Translations under genes and position numbers: made by a program
NCBI GenBank assembly: GCA_024280885.1
Contig: JAJRPF010000020.1
Location: 169,163 to 233,162 of the forward strand
Length of the DNA: 64,000 bases
From: Planctomycetota bacterium
GTDB taxonomy: Bacteria > Planctomycetota > JAJSAM01 > JAJVHW01
Direction of reading: 5' to 3'
Notes under the pieces: generated by a model
Seen by the model: only the letters and a program-made list of their open reading frames with translations
Databases searched by the model: none
What the model was told of the DNA's origin: nothing
Part shown: one piece after another, positions 20,425 through 28,857 of the stretch
Layout of the letters: each line of letters starts with the position of its first letter
Position numbering within the stretch: the first letter of the stretch is position 1

Positions 20425-21102
20425 GTGTTTGATCGACTCGCACCGGAGATCGCAACGCAGATCGCTCAGATGCCTGAGAGCGGTGATCTGTTCTGGATCG
20501 TCCGAGTCCAACTGGCCGATGGTCGCGCGTACCGCAACGTTCACATCGACTACAAATGGCGGTGCGGCAACGAGGGTACGCAGTTGTTCAGACTCCGAGA
20601 TGTCATCGCGGTTAAGTGGGACGGCCTCTGCGTCCAACGCGGTATGACGCGGCCTGATCCGGTCGACGACATTCACGCCGAGAGCTTGAACGAGTACTAC
20701 TGGGGCTACTACTTTGACGCCGCTTCGGGAGTTTGGAAGCTCCTAACGCCGGAGTGGATGCGCACGTCACGGAGTCCCGGGTTCGGAGCGGTCTTCTCGC
20801 GCACGCTGATTCAGAGAGACCTGTTGCTGCACGAGCACTCCGAGTGCGTCGATGCGCTCAGGGCGTGCGGTGCCAACGACGCCGCAGCCGATCTCGCCGC
20901 AGCGCTCAACTCCAATCTCGACGCGACAGCGCACAGCGAGTTTCACCGCGATTTGAGCGCGACACTCGCCAGAGTGCTCGCGGCGAACGCGGGACTCTCG
21001 GCGAGCTTGAGGAGCCGATTGCGGTCGCTGCTCGACTGGATCGGCCGTTGGCGCGAGCCGCCCGGTCTCCCGGGCACGAGATGGGACCCTCCCGCGAACT
21101 AG
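20425..21102 (+). CDS. Hypothetical protein paired with the preceding gene
   Basis: A 225-aa protein from GTG at 20425, with GAGG nine bases upstream. No signal peptide or membrane span is seen. The N-terminal part is aromatic and acidic (DLFWIVRVQLADGRAY, ESLNEYYWGYYFDAASGVWK). The C-terminal half is helical and Ala/Leu-rich. I do not recognise a family. Its tight spacing after a toxin-like gene, inside a repeat-flanked insert, would suit an immunity protein. Confidence 0.55.
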   Translation: MFDRLAPEIATQIAQMPESGDLFWIVRVQLADGRAYRNVHIDYKWRCGNEGTQLFRLRDVIAVKWDGLCVQRGMTRPDPVDDIHAESLNEYYWGYYFDAASGVWKLLTPEWMRTSRSPGFGAVFSRTLIQRDLLLHEHSECVDALRACGANDAAADLAAALNSNLDATAHSEFHRDLSATLARVLAANAGLSASLRSRLRSLLDWIGRWREPPGLPGTRWDPPAN

Positions 21103-21552
21103 TACAGGTCTGCGGAAGTTCGTCGTACGTCTTGCCGATATGGATTGGCATGCCCCCCGCCCCCCCCCCCCCGCCGCCGCGTCGCGGTCCGCGTCCTCCC
21201 GCAATCGAACTTGCAGCGGACGAGCGCGCGAGATGTGGTGCCCGAGGTACGGTGCCACGAGATACGGCGCCAGGCTCAAAGTTTCGGTTTGAGCGCTATG
21301 CCGAGTGCCAGGTTCGATCCGGACTTGAGCTTCCCGCGGACGTAACCTGCTGCCGTCTCGTGCGACCTAGTGCATGGAGGTTTCATCCATGCGTTCACCC
21401 CGAGACGACTACCCCCGAGCCGACGGCGTTCCATGCCGTCGCCGCCTCCGGCGATTGATCGACTCCGGCGAGCGACTGGTCGAGGGGCGGGTCCGGCGCA
21501 CCGTTCGTGACCGCGCGGGCCGCCCGACCGGCCCTCCGGTCGTCACGGCTTG
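21103..21552. other. Intergenic region with a C13 homopolymer; no gene seen
   Basis: It holds a run of 13 C (21160-21172) after a run of six. It also holds the hairpin GACGGC/GCCGTC (21422-21440) and the right copy of the hemL-end repeat (21435-21460). The metallopeptidase gene on the minus strand ends at 21553. Confidence 0.4.
21435..21460. repeat. Right copy of the hemL 3'-end repeat (attR-like)
   Basis: 24 of 26 bases are identical to 19238-19263. In the hemL frame it reads ...TAFHAVAASGD then stop, against AAFEAVAASGA in hemL. It could be the displaced original end of hemL after integration of a 2.2-kb element, or the reverse. Confidence 0.5.
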
Positions 21553-22590
21553 TCATGGCTTCTCACGAAGCCAGGCGCGCACCGTGTCGGTGCGTGCCTT
21601 CAGCCGCTTGTTGTGGCGTTCTGGGAAGCGCACGCTGATCTCGTCCGCGCGCTCTACATCCGCGCGCACCGCCGCGGCGCTGGCGCCGCTCAGCATGCGC
21701 TCTTCGGCGCGTCGGTAGAGTTCGTACGCGAGAGGGTGCTCGCCGCGGTACCAGGTATCCGCGCGCATGAGCGCGTCAATCTGCCGGAGTGTCGCGGCGT
21801 TGATCCCGTCGGCGCCCTTGCGCAATTCGAGTCCGAGCCCGATCTCGATCATCGCTCGCTCGCTCGCGCCGAGTACGAACTGCTGGCCGTCGGCTTTCCA
21901 CAACCGCATGGCGGAGAGGGACGAACCGGAATGCCACGCGCCAAGGGCGTGGCCGAATTCGTGGATGATCGTCTCGTGATCGTAGAGCCAGGAGTCGCCG
22001 GGTGCCGTTGGACGCATCGTGACGAAGCGCCCGAAGTAGGGCGCATATCCGCGCTCGTAGTCGCGCTGCGGTGGGGACTGTCCGGTCAGAAAGAGCGTCA
22101 TCTCGCTCTCGTCCGAGACAAGGGAGCGCAACGAGTCCGAGAGATCCAGCAGATCGTGCGCGTTGTCGTCGCTCTCGCACGGCGCCGTACTCTCGACGAC
22201 GAACCCGACTCCGAACTCGCGTTGGAAGTACTCCGAGAGGACGGCGACGAGGGCCGCTGCGTCGCGCTCCCAGTGCGGCCGCGCGCGATACTCTTCGTCC
22301 ACGAGGAGATGGATGCCGATCGTGTGGAGCGTCTGCGGTGCCGCCGTCAGAGGCGTCGTCGACAAGTACTCCTCCCACTCTCGCGCTGCCTCTGACGGTG
22401 TGCGCACGACTTGCTGGCGGCTCGGCGTCATTCGCGGCAGGGCCTTCCGCGACGAGAGCTCGATCCACGCGAACGCCGCGAGTGCGCAGACGCAGACCAT
22501 GACGACGCCGGCCAGGACGATGGCGATGGCGACCTGCAGGGCGCCATTCGAACCCTCCCGACGTTCGCTCCCGGTATCGTCTCCATGCAT
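21553..22590 (-). CDS. Membrane-anchored metzincin-type zinc metallopeptidase
   Basis: A 345-aa protein with an N-terminal membrane anchor (about residues 20-44) and an extracytoplasmic domain. The zinc signature HEFGHALGAWH (HExxHxxGxxH) near residue 211 is the metzincin motif, with all three histidines and the catalytic Glu. Sequence further downstream (LSAMRLW) could hold a Met-turn. The region between anchor and catalytic site is not recognisable. The natural substrate is unknown. Confidence 0.75.
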   Translation of the reverse strand: MHGDDTGSERREGSNGALQVAIAIVLAGVVMVCVCALAAFAWIELSSRKALPRMTPSRQQVVRTPSEAAREWEEYLSTTPLTAAPQTLHTIGIHLLVDEEYRARPHWERDAAALVAVLSEYFQREFGVGFVVESTAPCESDDNAHDLLDLSDSLRSLVSDESEMTLFLTGQSPPQRDYERGYAPYFGRFVTMRPTAPGDSWLYDHETIIHEFGHALGAWHSGSSLSAMRLWKADGQQFVLGASERAMIEIGLGLELRKGADGINAATLRQIDALMRADTWYRGEHPLAYELYRRAEERMLSGASAAAVRADVERADEISVRFPERHNKRLKARTDTVRAWLREKP

Positions 22591-22705
22591 CGACTCAGGG
22601 TACGCCGCTCAGGGTACGCCGCGGAGTCGCTTCCGGAACGCTCCGTCGCCGAGACGCACGCGGAACGGTTACGATCTCGGGTAGGCAACGGGGGCGAAGC
22701 GTAGA

Positions 22706-24154
22706 ATGAGAATCACCGTGAAGATCAGCGCGTGGATGATGGTCGGCCTGATCGGTCTGGTTGGCCTGGCGGCCTTCGTGGGCAGCGCCGCGCGCGCGCA
22801 GGATCGCTTCGATTCGCGCAAGGTGAAGTCGCTCGCGGACTCCAACAAGAAGAAGCGCAAGGTCCTGATCGAGTCGGGACATCGTCACCTCAAGCTGGGG
22901 ATCTGGTGTCGTGACCAAGGCCTCGTCTCGCAGGCGAGCATGGAGTTCATCCGGGCGGTCGAGGTCTCGGAGCATCGTCATCCGGGTGCGCAGAAAGTGC
23001 TCTCGATCATGCGTTCACTCGGTGACGACTTCTGGAAGAAGCGCCGCCGCAAGACGCACACGAGACTCCTCGAGCAGTACGAGAAGCGGACCGCGAAGGC
23101 GACGCAGCAAGCCGAGAAGGCGCGCTTCGGTCTCGCGAAGTGGGCCTACGGCAAGGGTCTCGACGAGGGCAAGCAGGAGTTCCTGCGTCTGCTGGAATTG
23201 AACGACGCGCCGCTCACGCTTGACAAGAAAGGCCAGGTCGTCCTCCCGGCGGGTGCGCTGCCGCTCGATCTCTCGCAGGAGATTGAGGGCGCGGCCGTCA
23301 CGATCAATGACCGACTCTGGGTTCGCGATCGCTTTCTCTCGAAGATCCCCAACGTCTCAGCGATCCACGAGGTCGAGAGCGATCGCATTCGCGTCCGGAG
23401 TCAAGTCAGCGTGGAGCAGGCCCAAGCCGTATTGGATATCTGCACGGCGCTCCTGCCCTTCATCACCGACGACACCGGCGGACGTCCACAGCAGCGCATG
23501 AACGTCTTCGTGTTCGCCGATCGCAAGACGTACGAGGGCTATCTCGAAGCGCTCGACATGCTGAGCCACAAACGGGCCGCGGGACTGGCATTCAGCGGCG
23601 CGAACATGGCACTCGTGAACGGCGACGGGCGCAGCGAGGACGAGACACTCGGCATCGCTCTGCACGAGGTCGCGCACCTCTTCATGTACGGCGTCACGCG
23701 TTCGATGATGCCGAGTTGGTACTCCGAGGGCTTTGCGGAGACGTACGGCGGGCAGGGCTGTTACGAGTGGAAGGACGGTACGCTCGTGACGCACGGCGTC
23801 ATGGCCGCGAACCGCGTCAATCGCTTGAAGACCGACGCGGGTTTCATTCCGTTGCGGACGTTCTTCGCGGGGAACGCGCTGGCGCTCATCAACTCGGATT
23901 TGAAGAAGGCCTCCAACTTCTACACCCAGTCTTGGGCCTTCGTCCGGTTCATGCGCGAGGGCGCTGGCGACGCGATCCGCAACCGCTTCGGGATCTGGGA
24001 AGACACATGCCGTGGCAAGGCACTTGGCGCCGTCTTCGATCAACCCACGGAGAACGGCGACGCGAAGCCGTCGCAGCAACTCTTCGAAGAGATGTTCGGT
24101 GCCGAGATCGATGAGTTGGAGGTCGCGTTCAGGGAGTACCTCGGCACGTTGTAG
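22706..24154 (+). CDS. Secreted gluzincin peptidase of the peptidase-MA/DUF1570 type
   Basis: A 482-aa exported protein (signal 1-31, ending ARAQD). A basic helical region (about 35-160) precedes the catalytic domain. HEVAHLF (about residue 319) gives HExxH, and WYSEGFAETYGG supplies the third ligand Glu. Two relatives occur in the window at 50957-52462 and 53199-54821. The target is unknown. Convergent with rtcA, with only 8 bp between the stops. Confidence 0.75.
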   Translation: MRITVKISAWMMVGLIGLVGLAAFVGSAARAQDRFDSRKVKSLADSNKKKRKVLIESGHRHLKLGIWCRDQGLVSQASMEFIRAVEVSEHRHPGAQKVLSIMRSLGDDFWKKRRRKTHTRLLEQYEKRTAKATQQAEKARFGLAKWAYGKGLDEGKQEFLRLLELNDAPLTLDKKGQVVLPAGALPLDLSQEIEGAAVTINDRLWVRDRFLSKIPNVSAIHEVESDRIRVRSQVSVEQAQAVLDICTALLPFITDDTGGRPQQRMNVFVFADRKTYEGYLEALDMLSHKRAAGLAFSGANMALVNGDGRSEDETLGIALHEVAHLFMYGVTRSMMPSWYSEGFAETYGGQGCYEWKDGTLVTHGVMAANRVNRLKTDAGFIPLRTFFAGNALALINSDLKKASNFYTQSWAFVRFMREGAGDAIRNRFGIWEDTCRGKALGAVFDQPTENGDAKPSQQLFEEMFGAEIDELEVAFREYLGTL

Positions 24155-24162
24155 GCAGAACG

Positions 24163-25176
24163 CTATTTGACCGTCACGCGCGCGGTCGTCTCCGTATCCG
24201 GTTCGATTTCGATCGCTACCCCGAGCCACTCGCGCAGCAGTGTGGCGTTGGTGGTCACATGATCGTCCACCGGATGGAGCGTGCGGAACGAACCGCCGGC
24301 TCCGATGGCCATCGGGAGCAAAAGTTGATCGGCAAGATGGCGTCCGACGGGGACACCCGCGGCGATGTAGGCGAGTGCTTGACGCGCCGCGAGTTCTGCG
24401 ACGCGCTCGGCGCGCACCCCGCGTTGGCCGAACGCGGCGAAGACGGCCGTCAACGCATCGCTCTCGACTTCGAGAAGGATGACGTTCCCGGGGCCCTGAC
24501 GCTGCGGGAGCTCCTCGATGCGGAACGCATCCGGGCCCCAATCGGTGAGCTCGGCAAGGGCCGCCACCTCGCGCGTCGCGGCCCCTGGCGGAATGCGTGA
24601 GACGAGCACGCGGCCGGTCGTCGAGAGCACGTTCCCGCGCTCCAGCACTTCGAGGCGCTTGAGCCGCGGAGCCGGTGTGACGTCAACCGTGAAGCGACCG
24701 CCGCCCGCGGGGTAGAAGCCGTGCCGCGTGAGGCGCGCCGAGCATGTCGGGCCCATGCGCTCGATGAGCGGGAGAAACGTGCGCTCCAGGAAGTCGAAGG
24801 GCGGTGCCCACTGGTTGTGTGTGCCGCCTCGGAGGACGATGTGCGACGGCTTCTCGGCGGTCAGCAGTGCTGGGAGGACGGTCTGCAGGACGAGGCCCGC
24901 GGAGCCCGCTGTCGCGATGTGGAACTCGTGCTGACCGGCACAGACGCCGGCCGGTCGAAACGTCACGGACGTCGATCCGAGTTCGTCGCCCGTGACCTGC
25001 GCCACGCCGACAGCTGCCGCCGCGCGGACGGCCGTGAGATGCTGGCGCATGAGTCCCGGCCGCTTGCGACCGGCGCGGATGGCGTTGATGCGGAACGGTT
25101 CGCCGGTCACGATCGAGAGCGCGAGGGACGATCTCAGGATCTGCCCCCCGCCCACCGATCCGTCGATGACGCGCAT
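24163..25176 (-). CDS. rtcA: RNA 3'-terminal phosphate cyclase RtcA
   Basis: A 337-aa enzyme that converts RNA 3'-phosphate to 2',3'-cyclic phosphate using ATP via a covalent adenylate. Family motifs are DGSVGGGQILRSSLALS at the N-terminus, RKRPGLMRQHL, RGGTHNQWAPPFDFLE, HGFYPAGGG and ADQLLLPMAI. The adenylated His is His306 in HPVDDHVTTN. It starts 4 nt after the rtcB stop, so the two are one operon. Confidence 0.95.
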   Translation of the reverse strand: MRVIDGSVGGGQILRSSLALSIVTGEPFRINAIRAGRKRPGLMRQHLTAVRAAAAVGVAQVTGDELGSTSVTFRPAGVCAGQHEFHIATAGSAGLVLQTVLPALLTAEKPSHIVLRGGTHNQWAPPFDFLERTFLPLIERMGPTCSARLTRHGFYPAGGGRFTVDVTPAPRLKRLEVLERGNVLSTTGRVLVSRIPPGAATREVAALAELTDWGPDAFRIEELPQRQGPGNVILLEVESDALTAVFAAFGQRGVRAERVAELAARQALAYIAAGVPVGRHLADQLLLPMAIGAGGSFRTLHPVDDHVTTNATLLREWLGVAIEIEPDTETTARVTVK

Positions 25177-25180
25177 CGCG

Positions 25181-26452
25181 CTATCCCTTCACGCAGACGA
25201 CCTGACGGAGCGTGTGCACGATCTCGACGAGATCGCTCTGCGCTGCCATCACGGCCTCGATCGACTTGTACGCACCCGGCGTCTCGTCGATCACCGATGC
25301 GTCCTTGCGGCATTCGACATGCGCCGTCGCCGCGATGTGGTCGTCGAGCGAGAAGACCTTCTTGGCCTTCGTGCGCGACATGGCCCGGCCCGCGCCGTGG
25401 CTGCAACTGTCGAAGCTCTCGGGGTTGCCGCGTCCGCGCACGATGAAACTCTTGGTGCCCATCGACCCGGGAATGATCCCCATGTCGCCGAGACCGGCCC
25501 GCACGGCGCCCTTGCGCGTGACCCAGACGTCCTCGCCGTAGTGGCGTTCGCGTTCGACGTAGTTGTGATGACAGTTCACCGCCTCGACGTCCGCCTTGAA
25601 GCGCGGCAGATCCTTGCACATGGTGAGTGCCGCCACGACGTTCGCCATCATCACGATGCGATTGCGCTGCGCGAAGTCCTGCGCCCAGGACACGGCCTGC
25701 ACGTAATCGTCGAAGAGCGTGGAGCCCTCGGTGAAGTACGCGAGATCCTTGTCCGGGAGAGTGCCGATGGCGTCGCCCATCTCCTTGCGCGCCTTCGTGA
25801 TGAAGTACGTGCCGATGCGGTTGCCAACTCCGCGGCTGCCGCTGTGCAGCATCACCCAGACGCGGTCGTCTTGGTCGAGGCAGACCTCGATGAAGTGGTT
25901 GCCTGTGCCAAGTGTGCCGAGGTGTTCGGCAAGCCGCCCGTGACGCACGTGCGGGTGCTTCTCGGTGATCGCGTCGAACTCAAGCTCCAGTCCGCGCCAC
26001 GCTTTGACGGCGGACTTCGGAGGTTCGCTCCAGCTGCCCTTGTCGCGGCGTCCGCCATGCGCGGAACGACCATGCGGGACCGCGCGTTCGATCGCGTTGC
26101 GCACGGGGTGCAAGTTGTCGGGAAGGTCGTTCGCCGTGAGTGTCGTGCGGGACGCCATCATGCCGCAGCCGATGTCCACACCGACCGCCGCTGGGATGAT
26201 CGCCTTGTGTGTCGGGATGACGCTGCCGACCGTCGCGCCGTAGCCCCAGTGCACGTCCGGCATCGCCGCGATCCACTTATGAATGAAGGGGAGCTGCGCG
26301 ACGTTGCGCAACTGCTGCGCCGCCTGCTCCTCCACGCCGACACCGCGCGTCCAGGCCTTCACCGGAACGCCGCCGTCGCTGTCGATGGTCTCGTAGGTCG
26401 CTTCGTTCATTGCGTCGTTCATTGCGTCATTCGTCGCGTCATTCGTCGTCAT
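25181..26452 (-). CDS. rtcB: RNA-splicing ligase RtcB
   Basis: A 423-aa GTP/Mn2+-dependent ligase joining 2',3'-cyclic-phosphate or 3'-phosphate ends to 5'-OH ends. The Mn ligand Cys96 is in VDIGCGMMA. Also present are MPDVHWGYG, GTGNHFIEV, HSGSRGVGN and NCHHNY; the guanylated His352 is in SCSHGAGRAMSR. The first 18 residues are a repeated TNDAMNDAMNEA stretch encoded by near-repeats of GCGTCATTCGTC type, so starts at the internal ATGs are possible. GGAG precedes the ATG at 26452. A sigma-54 promoter and a long structured leader lie upstream. Confidence 0.95.
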   Translation of the reverse strand: MTTNDATNDAMNDAMNEATYETIDSDGGVPVKAWTRGVGVEEQAAQQLRNVAQLPFIHKWIAAMPDVHWGYGATVGSVIPTHKAIIPAAVGVDIGCGMMASRTTLTANDLPDNLHPVRNAIERAVPHGRSAHGGRRDKGSWSEPPKSAVKAWRGLELEFDAITEKHPHVRHGRLAEHLGTLGTGNHFIEVCLDQDDRVWVMLHSGSRGVGNRIGTYFITKARKEMGDAIGTLPDKDLAYFTEGSTLFDDYVQAVSWAQDFAQRNRIVMMANVVAALTMCKDLPRFKADVEAVNCHHNYVERERHYGEDVWVTRKGAVRAGLGDMGIIPGSMGTKSFIVRGRGNPESFDSCSHGAGRAMSRTKAKKVFSLDDHIAATAHVECRKDASVIDETPGAYKSIEAVMAAQSDLVEIVHTLRQVVCVKG

Positions 26453-26584
26453 GGGGGATCTCTCCGCGGGGCGGATCGGCGCGAGCTTGCCGCATGGCCG
26501 GCTCGACCGCAATGCCCGTCTCTCTCTGCCCGGGTGGGCGACACGGATGGAACGACGCGAGGCACGGTGGCCAGAGTCCCGTCA

Positions 26585-26795
26585 GGCTCTAGGGGCCCGG
26601 CCAGAAACCCCCGCGGCGCCGGTGAAAGGGTGATAGCTGGCCGACGTGGGGTGAATCCACCGCGCCCGGGCAGGCCGTCTGCCGCGGCTGCCAGGCTCGG
26701 AGACTCTCCGGAGTCGAGTCGCCTGTCACCCACGACAGCCGTCCCACCCGGACACGTCCGGCCATCCACGGGGGTTTCTGGCCGCACCCCTAGCC
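26585..26795 (-). ncRNA. Candidate structured RNA in the rtcBA leader
   Basis: Arms at 26769-26795 and 26585-26613 are complementary over about 27 positions (25 matches, one 2-base bulge; core GGCCAGAAACCCCCG). The helix extends inward by three pairs with one G-U. On the minus strand it encloses about 150 nt with several local hairpins: CCGGA-CGTG-TCCGG; CTGTC/GACAG; CTCGACTC-CGGA-GAGT..CGAG; GGCAGCCG...CGG-C-CTGCC; GGTG-GATT-CACC. It lies downstream of the sigma-54 promoter and upstream of rtcB. Y-like RNAs are known next to rtcBA in some enterobacteria, but I cannot show homology. A MITE with terminal inverted repeats is the alternative. Confidence 0.55.
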
Positions 26796-26917
26796 CCGGG
26801 GGAGACGGATCCAGCGTCCGCCTCCCCCCGACGGGGGCGCCCCGTTCGTCCTGTCGTGCTTCGCCGCGTTCCATTCTTCTTTCGCTCGTCTCGGGAACGT
26901 CCCGGGACGCTGGCCAC

Positions 26918-26936
26918 TTTGCGAAGCGCATGCCAA
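26918..26936 (-). promoter_or_regulatory. Sigma-54 promoter of the rtcBA operon
   Basis: On the minus strand the sequence reads TTGGCATGCGCTTCGCAAA, with GG at 26934-26933 and GC at 26922-26921 in the required GG-N10-GC spacing. It fits the consensus yTGGCACGrnnnTTGCw at most positions. Transcription would start near 26909, giving a leader of about 455 nt before rtcB. The divergent rtcR encodes the matching sigma-54 activator. Confidence 0.75.
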
Positions 26937-26979
26937 CGGAGAGCGCAACCCAGGGTGGCGCTCGTAAGTGGCTTTGCAA

Positions 26980-27060
26980 GAGTGACTTATCGAAGGTCTC
27001 CGCCGCCTTCCTCCTCGCCCGAAATCTCAGATATTGAGCTAGTACGATAAGAGACTAGCC
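26980..27060. promoter_or_regulatory. Possible RtcR binding region between rtcB and rtcR
   Basis: Several dyads crowd this AT-richer stretch upstream of the sigma-54 promoter: CTTATCG (about 26984) mirrored by CGATAAG (about 27044), CTCA-N5-TGAG (about 27025), and CTAGT-N10-ACTAG just before rtcR. The position fits an upstream activating sequence shared with the rtcR promoter. No RtcR consensus was available to test. Confidence 0.3.
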
Positions 27061-27068
27061 TGTTGTAT

Positions 27069-28694
27069 ATGTCCGGCAAGCGCACGGTCGTCCTCGGTTT
27101 CCTCGGCTCGAACCTCGACGCCGGGGGGCGGAAGCGCTGGGATCGCTGGCGGCCGACGGTCGATCTCTGTCGTCATGACGATCTGATCGTGGATCGGCTC
27201 GAGATCCTTCACGATCGGGCGTGGACGAGTCTGGCGTCGATCGTCCGCAACGACGTGCGCCAGGTCTCGCCGGAGACCGAGACGGTTCTCCGTGTCACGG
27301 ACATGGGCGATCCGTGGGACTTCGAGGCCGTGTACGCGCATCTCCACGACTTCGCTGCCGAGTACCCGTGGCGCCCGGAGGAAGAGGATTACCTCATCCA
27401 CATCACGACGGGCACGCACGTCGCGCAGATCTGCTGGTTCCTGCTCGCCGAGTCGCGGCGCATTCCCGCCAAGCTGGTCCAGACCGCGCCGCCCGCGCGC
27501 AACCAACGCGATCTGGATCCGGCGGAGCGCGCGGGCACGTACACGATCATCGACCTCGATCTCTCGCGCTACGACCGCATCGCGACACGTTTTGCCCGCG
27601 AGCAGATCGCGGGGCTCAGTTTCCTGAAGTCGGGGATCGCGACGCGCAACGTCGCGTTCAATGCGCTGATCGAACGCATAGAGCGCGTTGCGATCGTCTC
27701 CCCTGCGCCGATCCTGCTCCAGGGACCGACGGGCTCGGGCAAGAGCCGGCTCGCGCGACGCATCTACGAGTTGAAGCGCGCGCGCTCGAAGGTGGTCGGC
27801 GGGTTCGTCGAGGTCAACTGCGCGACCATCCGCGGCGATGGCGCGATGTCGGCCCTCTTCGGCCACGTCAAGGGCTCGTTCACAGGCGCGCTGCGCGACC
27901 GCCCGGGGCTCCTGCGCGCCGCGGACCACGGCGTGCTCTTCCTCGACGAGGTGGCAGAGCTCGGGGTCGAGGAACAGGCGCTGTTGCTGCGCGCGCTCGA
28001 AGAGAAGACGTTCCTCTCGGTCGGCGCCGACACCGAGGTCGGGAGCGACTTCCAGTTGATTGCTGGCACCAACACGGATCTCGCCGAGGCGGTGGCGGAG
28101 GGGCGCTTCCGCGAGGATCTCCTGGCGCGCATCAACCTGTGGACGTTCCATCTACCGGGTCTGGCCGCACGTCCGGAAGACGTCGAGCCGAACGTCGACT
28201 ACGAGCTCGCACGCTTCGCCGAGTCGACGGGTTGCACGGTGCGCTTCAACAAGGAGGCGCGCGATGCATTCCTCCGCTTCGCGACGGCGCCCGACGCCAC
28301 GTGGCCGGGCAATTTCCGCGACCTGAACGCAGCTCTGACGCGGCTGGCAACGCTCGCGGAGTCGGGGCGGATCACGGTCGACCTTGTCGCGGAGGAGGTC
28401 TTGCGACTGCGGGCGACGTGGCAGCGACGCCGGCCAGATGACGATGTCGCGACGCTCGTTCCTCTGCTCGGGCGCGACTCCGTGGACGCTCTCGACCGTT
28501 TCGACCGCGTGCAGTTGGCCGACGTGGTCCGCGTTGTTCGTCGTTCCGGCTCCCTCTCGGCGGCCGGTCGCGAGCTCTTCGCGCGCTCGCGTGCGCGGAA
28601 ACAATCCGTCAACGATGCGGATCGCGTGCGGAAGTACCTCATCCGTCATGGGGCCCTCGAACCGCTGCGCTCGCAAGGGGTTGTCTCGTCATAG
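27069..28694 (+). CDS. rtcR: Sigma-54-dependent transcriptional activator RtcR
   Basis: A 541-aa activator of rtcBA. The N-terminal 1-180 is the RtcR-specific CARF-like sensor (VLGFLGSNLDAG, DYLIHITTGTHVAQICWFLL). The AAA+ domain has Walker A GPTGSGKS (219-226), the sigma-54 contact loop GSFTGA (269-274, usually GAFTGA) and Walker B VLFLDE (289-294). The C-terminal about 60 residues form the DNA-binding part. I take ATG at 27069 over the TTG at 27063. It is divergent from rtcBA, the classical arrangement. Confidence 0.93.
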   Translation: MSGKRTVVLGFLGSNLDAGGRKRWDRWRPTVDLCRHDDLIVDRLEILHDRAWTSLASIVRNDVRQVSPETETVLRVTDMGDPWDFEAVYAHLHDFAAEYPWRPEEEDYLIHITTGTHVAQICWFLLAESRRIPAKLVQTAPPARNQRDLDPAERAGTYTIIDLDLSRYDRIATRFAREQIAGLSFLKSGIATRNVAFNALIERIERVAIVSPAPILLQGPTGSGKSRLARRIYELKRARSKVVGGFVEVNCATIRGDGAMSALFGHVKGSFTGALRDRPGLLRAADHGVLFLDEVAELGVEEQALLLRALEEKTFLSVGADTEVGSDFQLIAGTNTDLAEAVAEGRFREDLLARINLWTFHLPGLAARPEDVEPNVDYELARFAESTGCTVRFNKEARDAFLRFATAPDATWPGNFRDLNAALTRLATLAESGRITVDLVAEEVLRLRATWQRRRPDDDVATLVPLLGRDSVDALDRFDRVQLADVVRVVRRSGSLSAAGRELFARSRARKQSVNDADRVRKYLIRHGALEPLRSQGVVSS

Positions 28695-28857
28695 CCCAAA
28701 GTGCGTCTCTCGCCGTCGGTGGCCGCCGTTCGCGAGGGCCGCAACGCTCAAGCCGCGCGGGGCGTGGGCGGAAGCGATATGCTGCTTCGCGAGCGGTGGT
28801 CTGGCGGCGAGACTCCGCCGAACAGCGGATCGAGTAGGCGGGCAATCCGGAGAGCAC

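Noticed and set aside
22702..22707. TAGAAT as a -10 element for the 22706 gene
   Set aside because: It overlaps the start codon, so it cannot serve that gene.
26449..26979. A 176-codon open frame on the minus strand across the rtcBA leader
   Set aside because: The translation is Arg/Gly/Pro-rich with no family likeness. The region is explained by a sigma-54 promoter and paired RNA arms, and its start lies upstream of the promoter.
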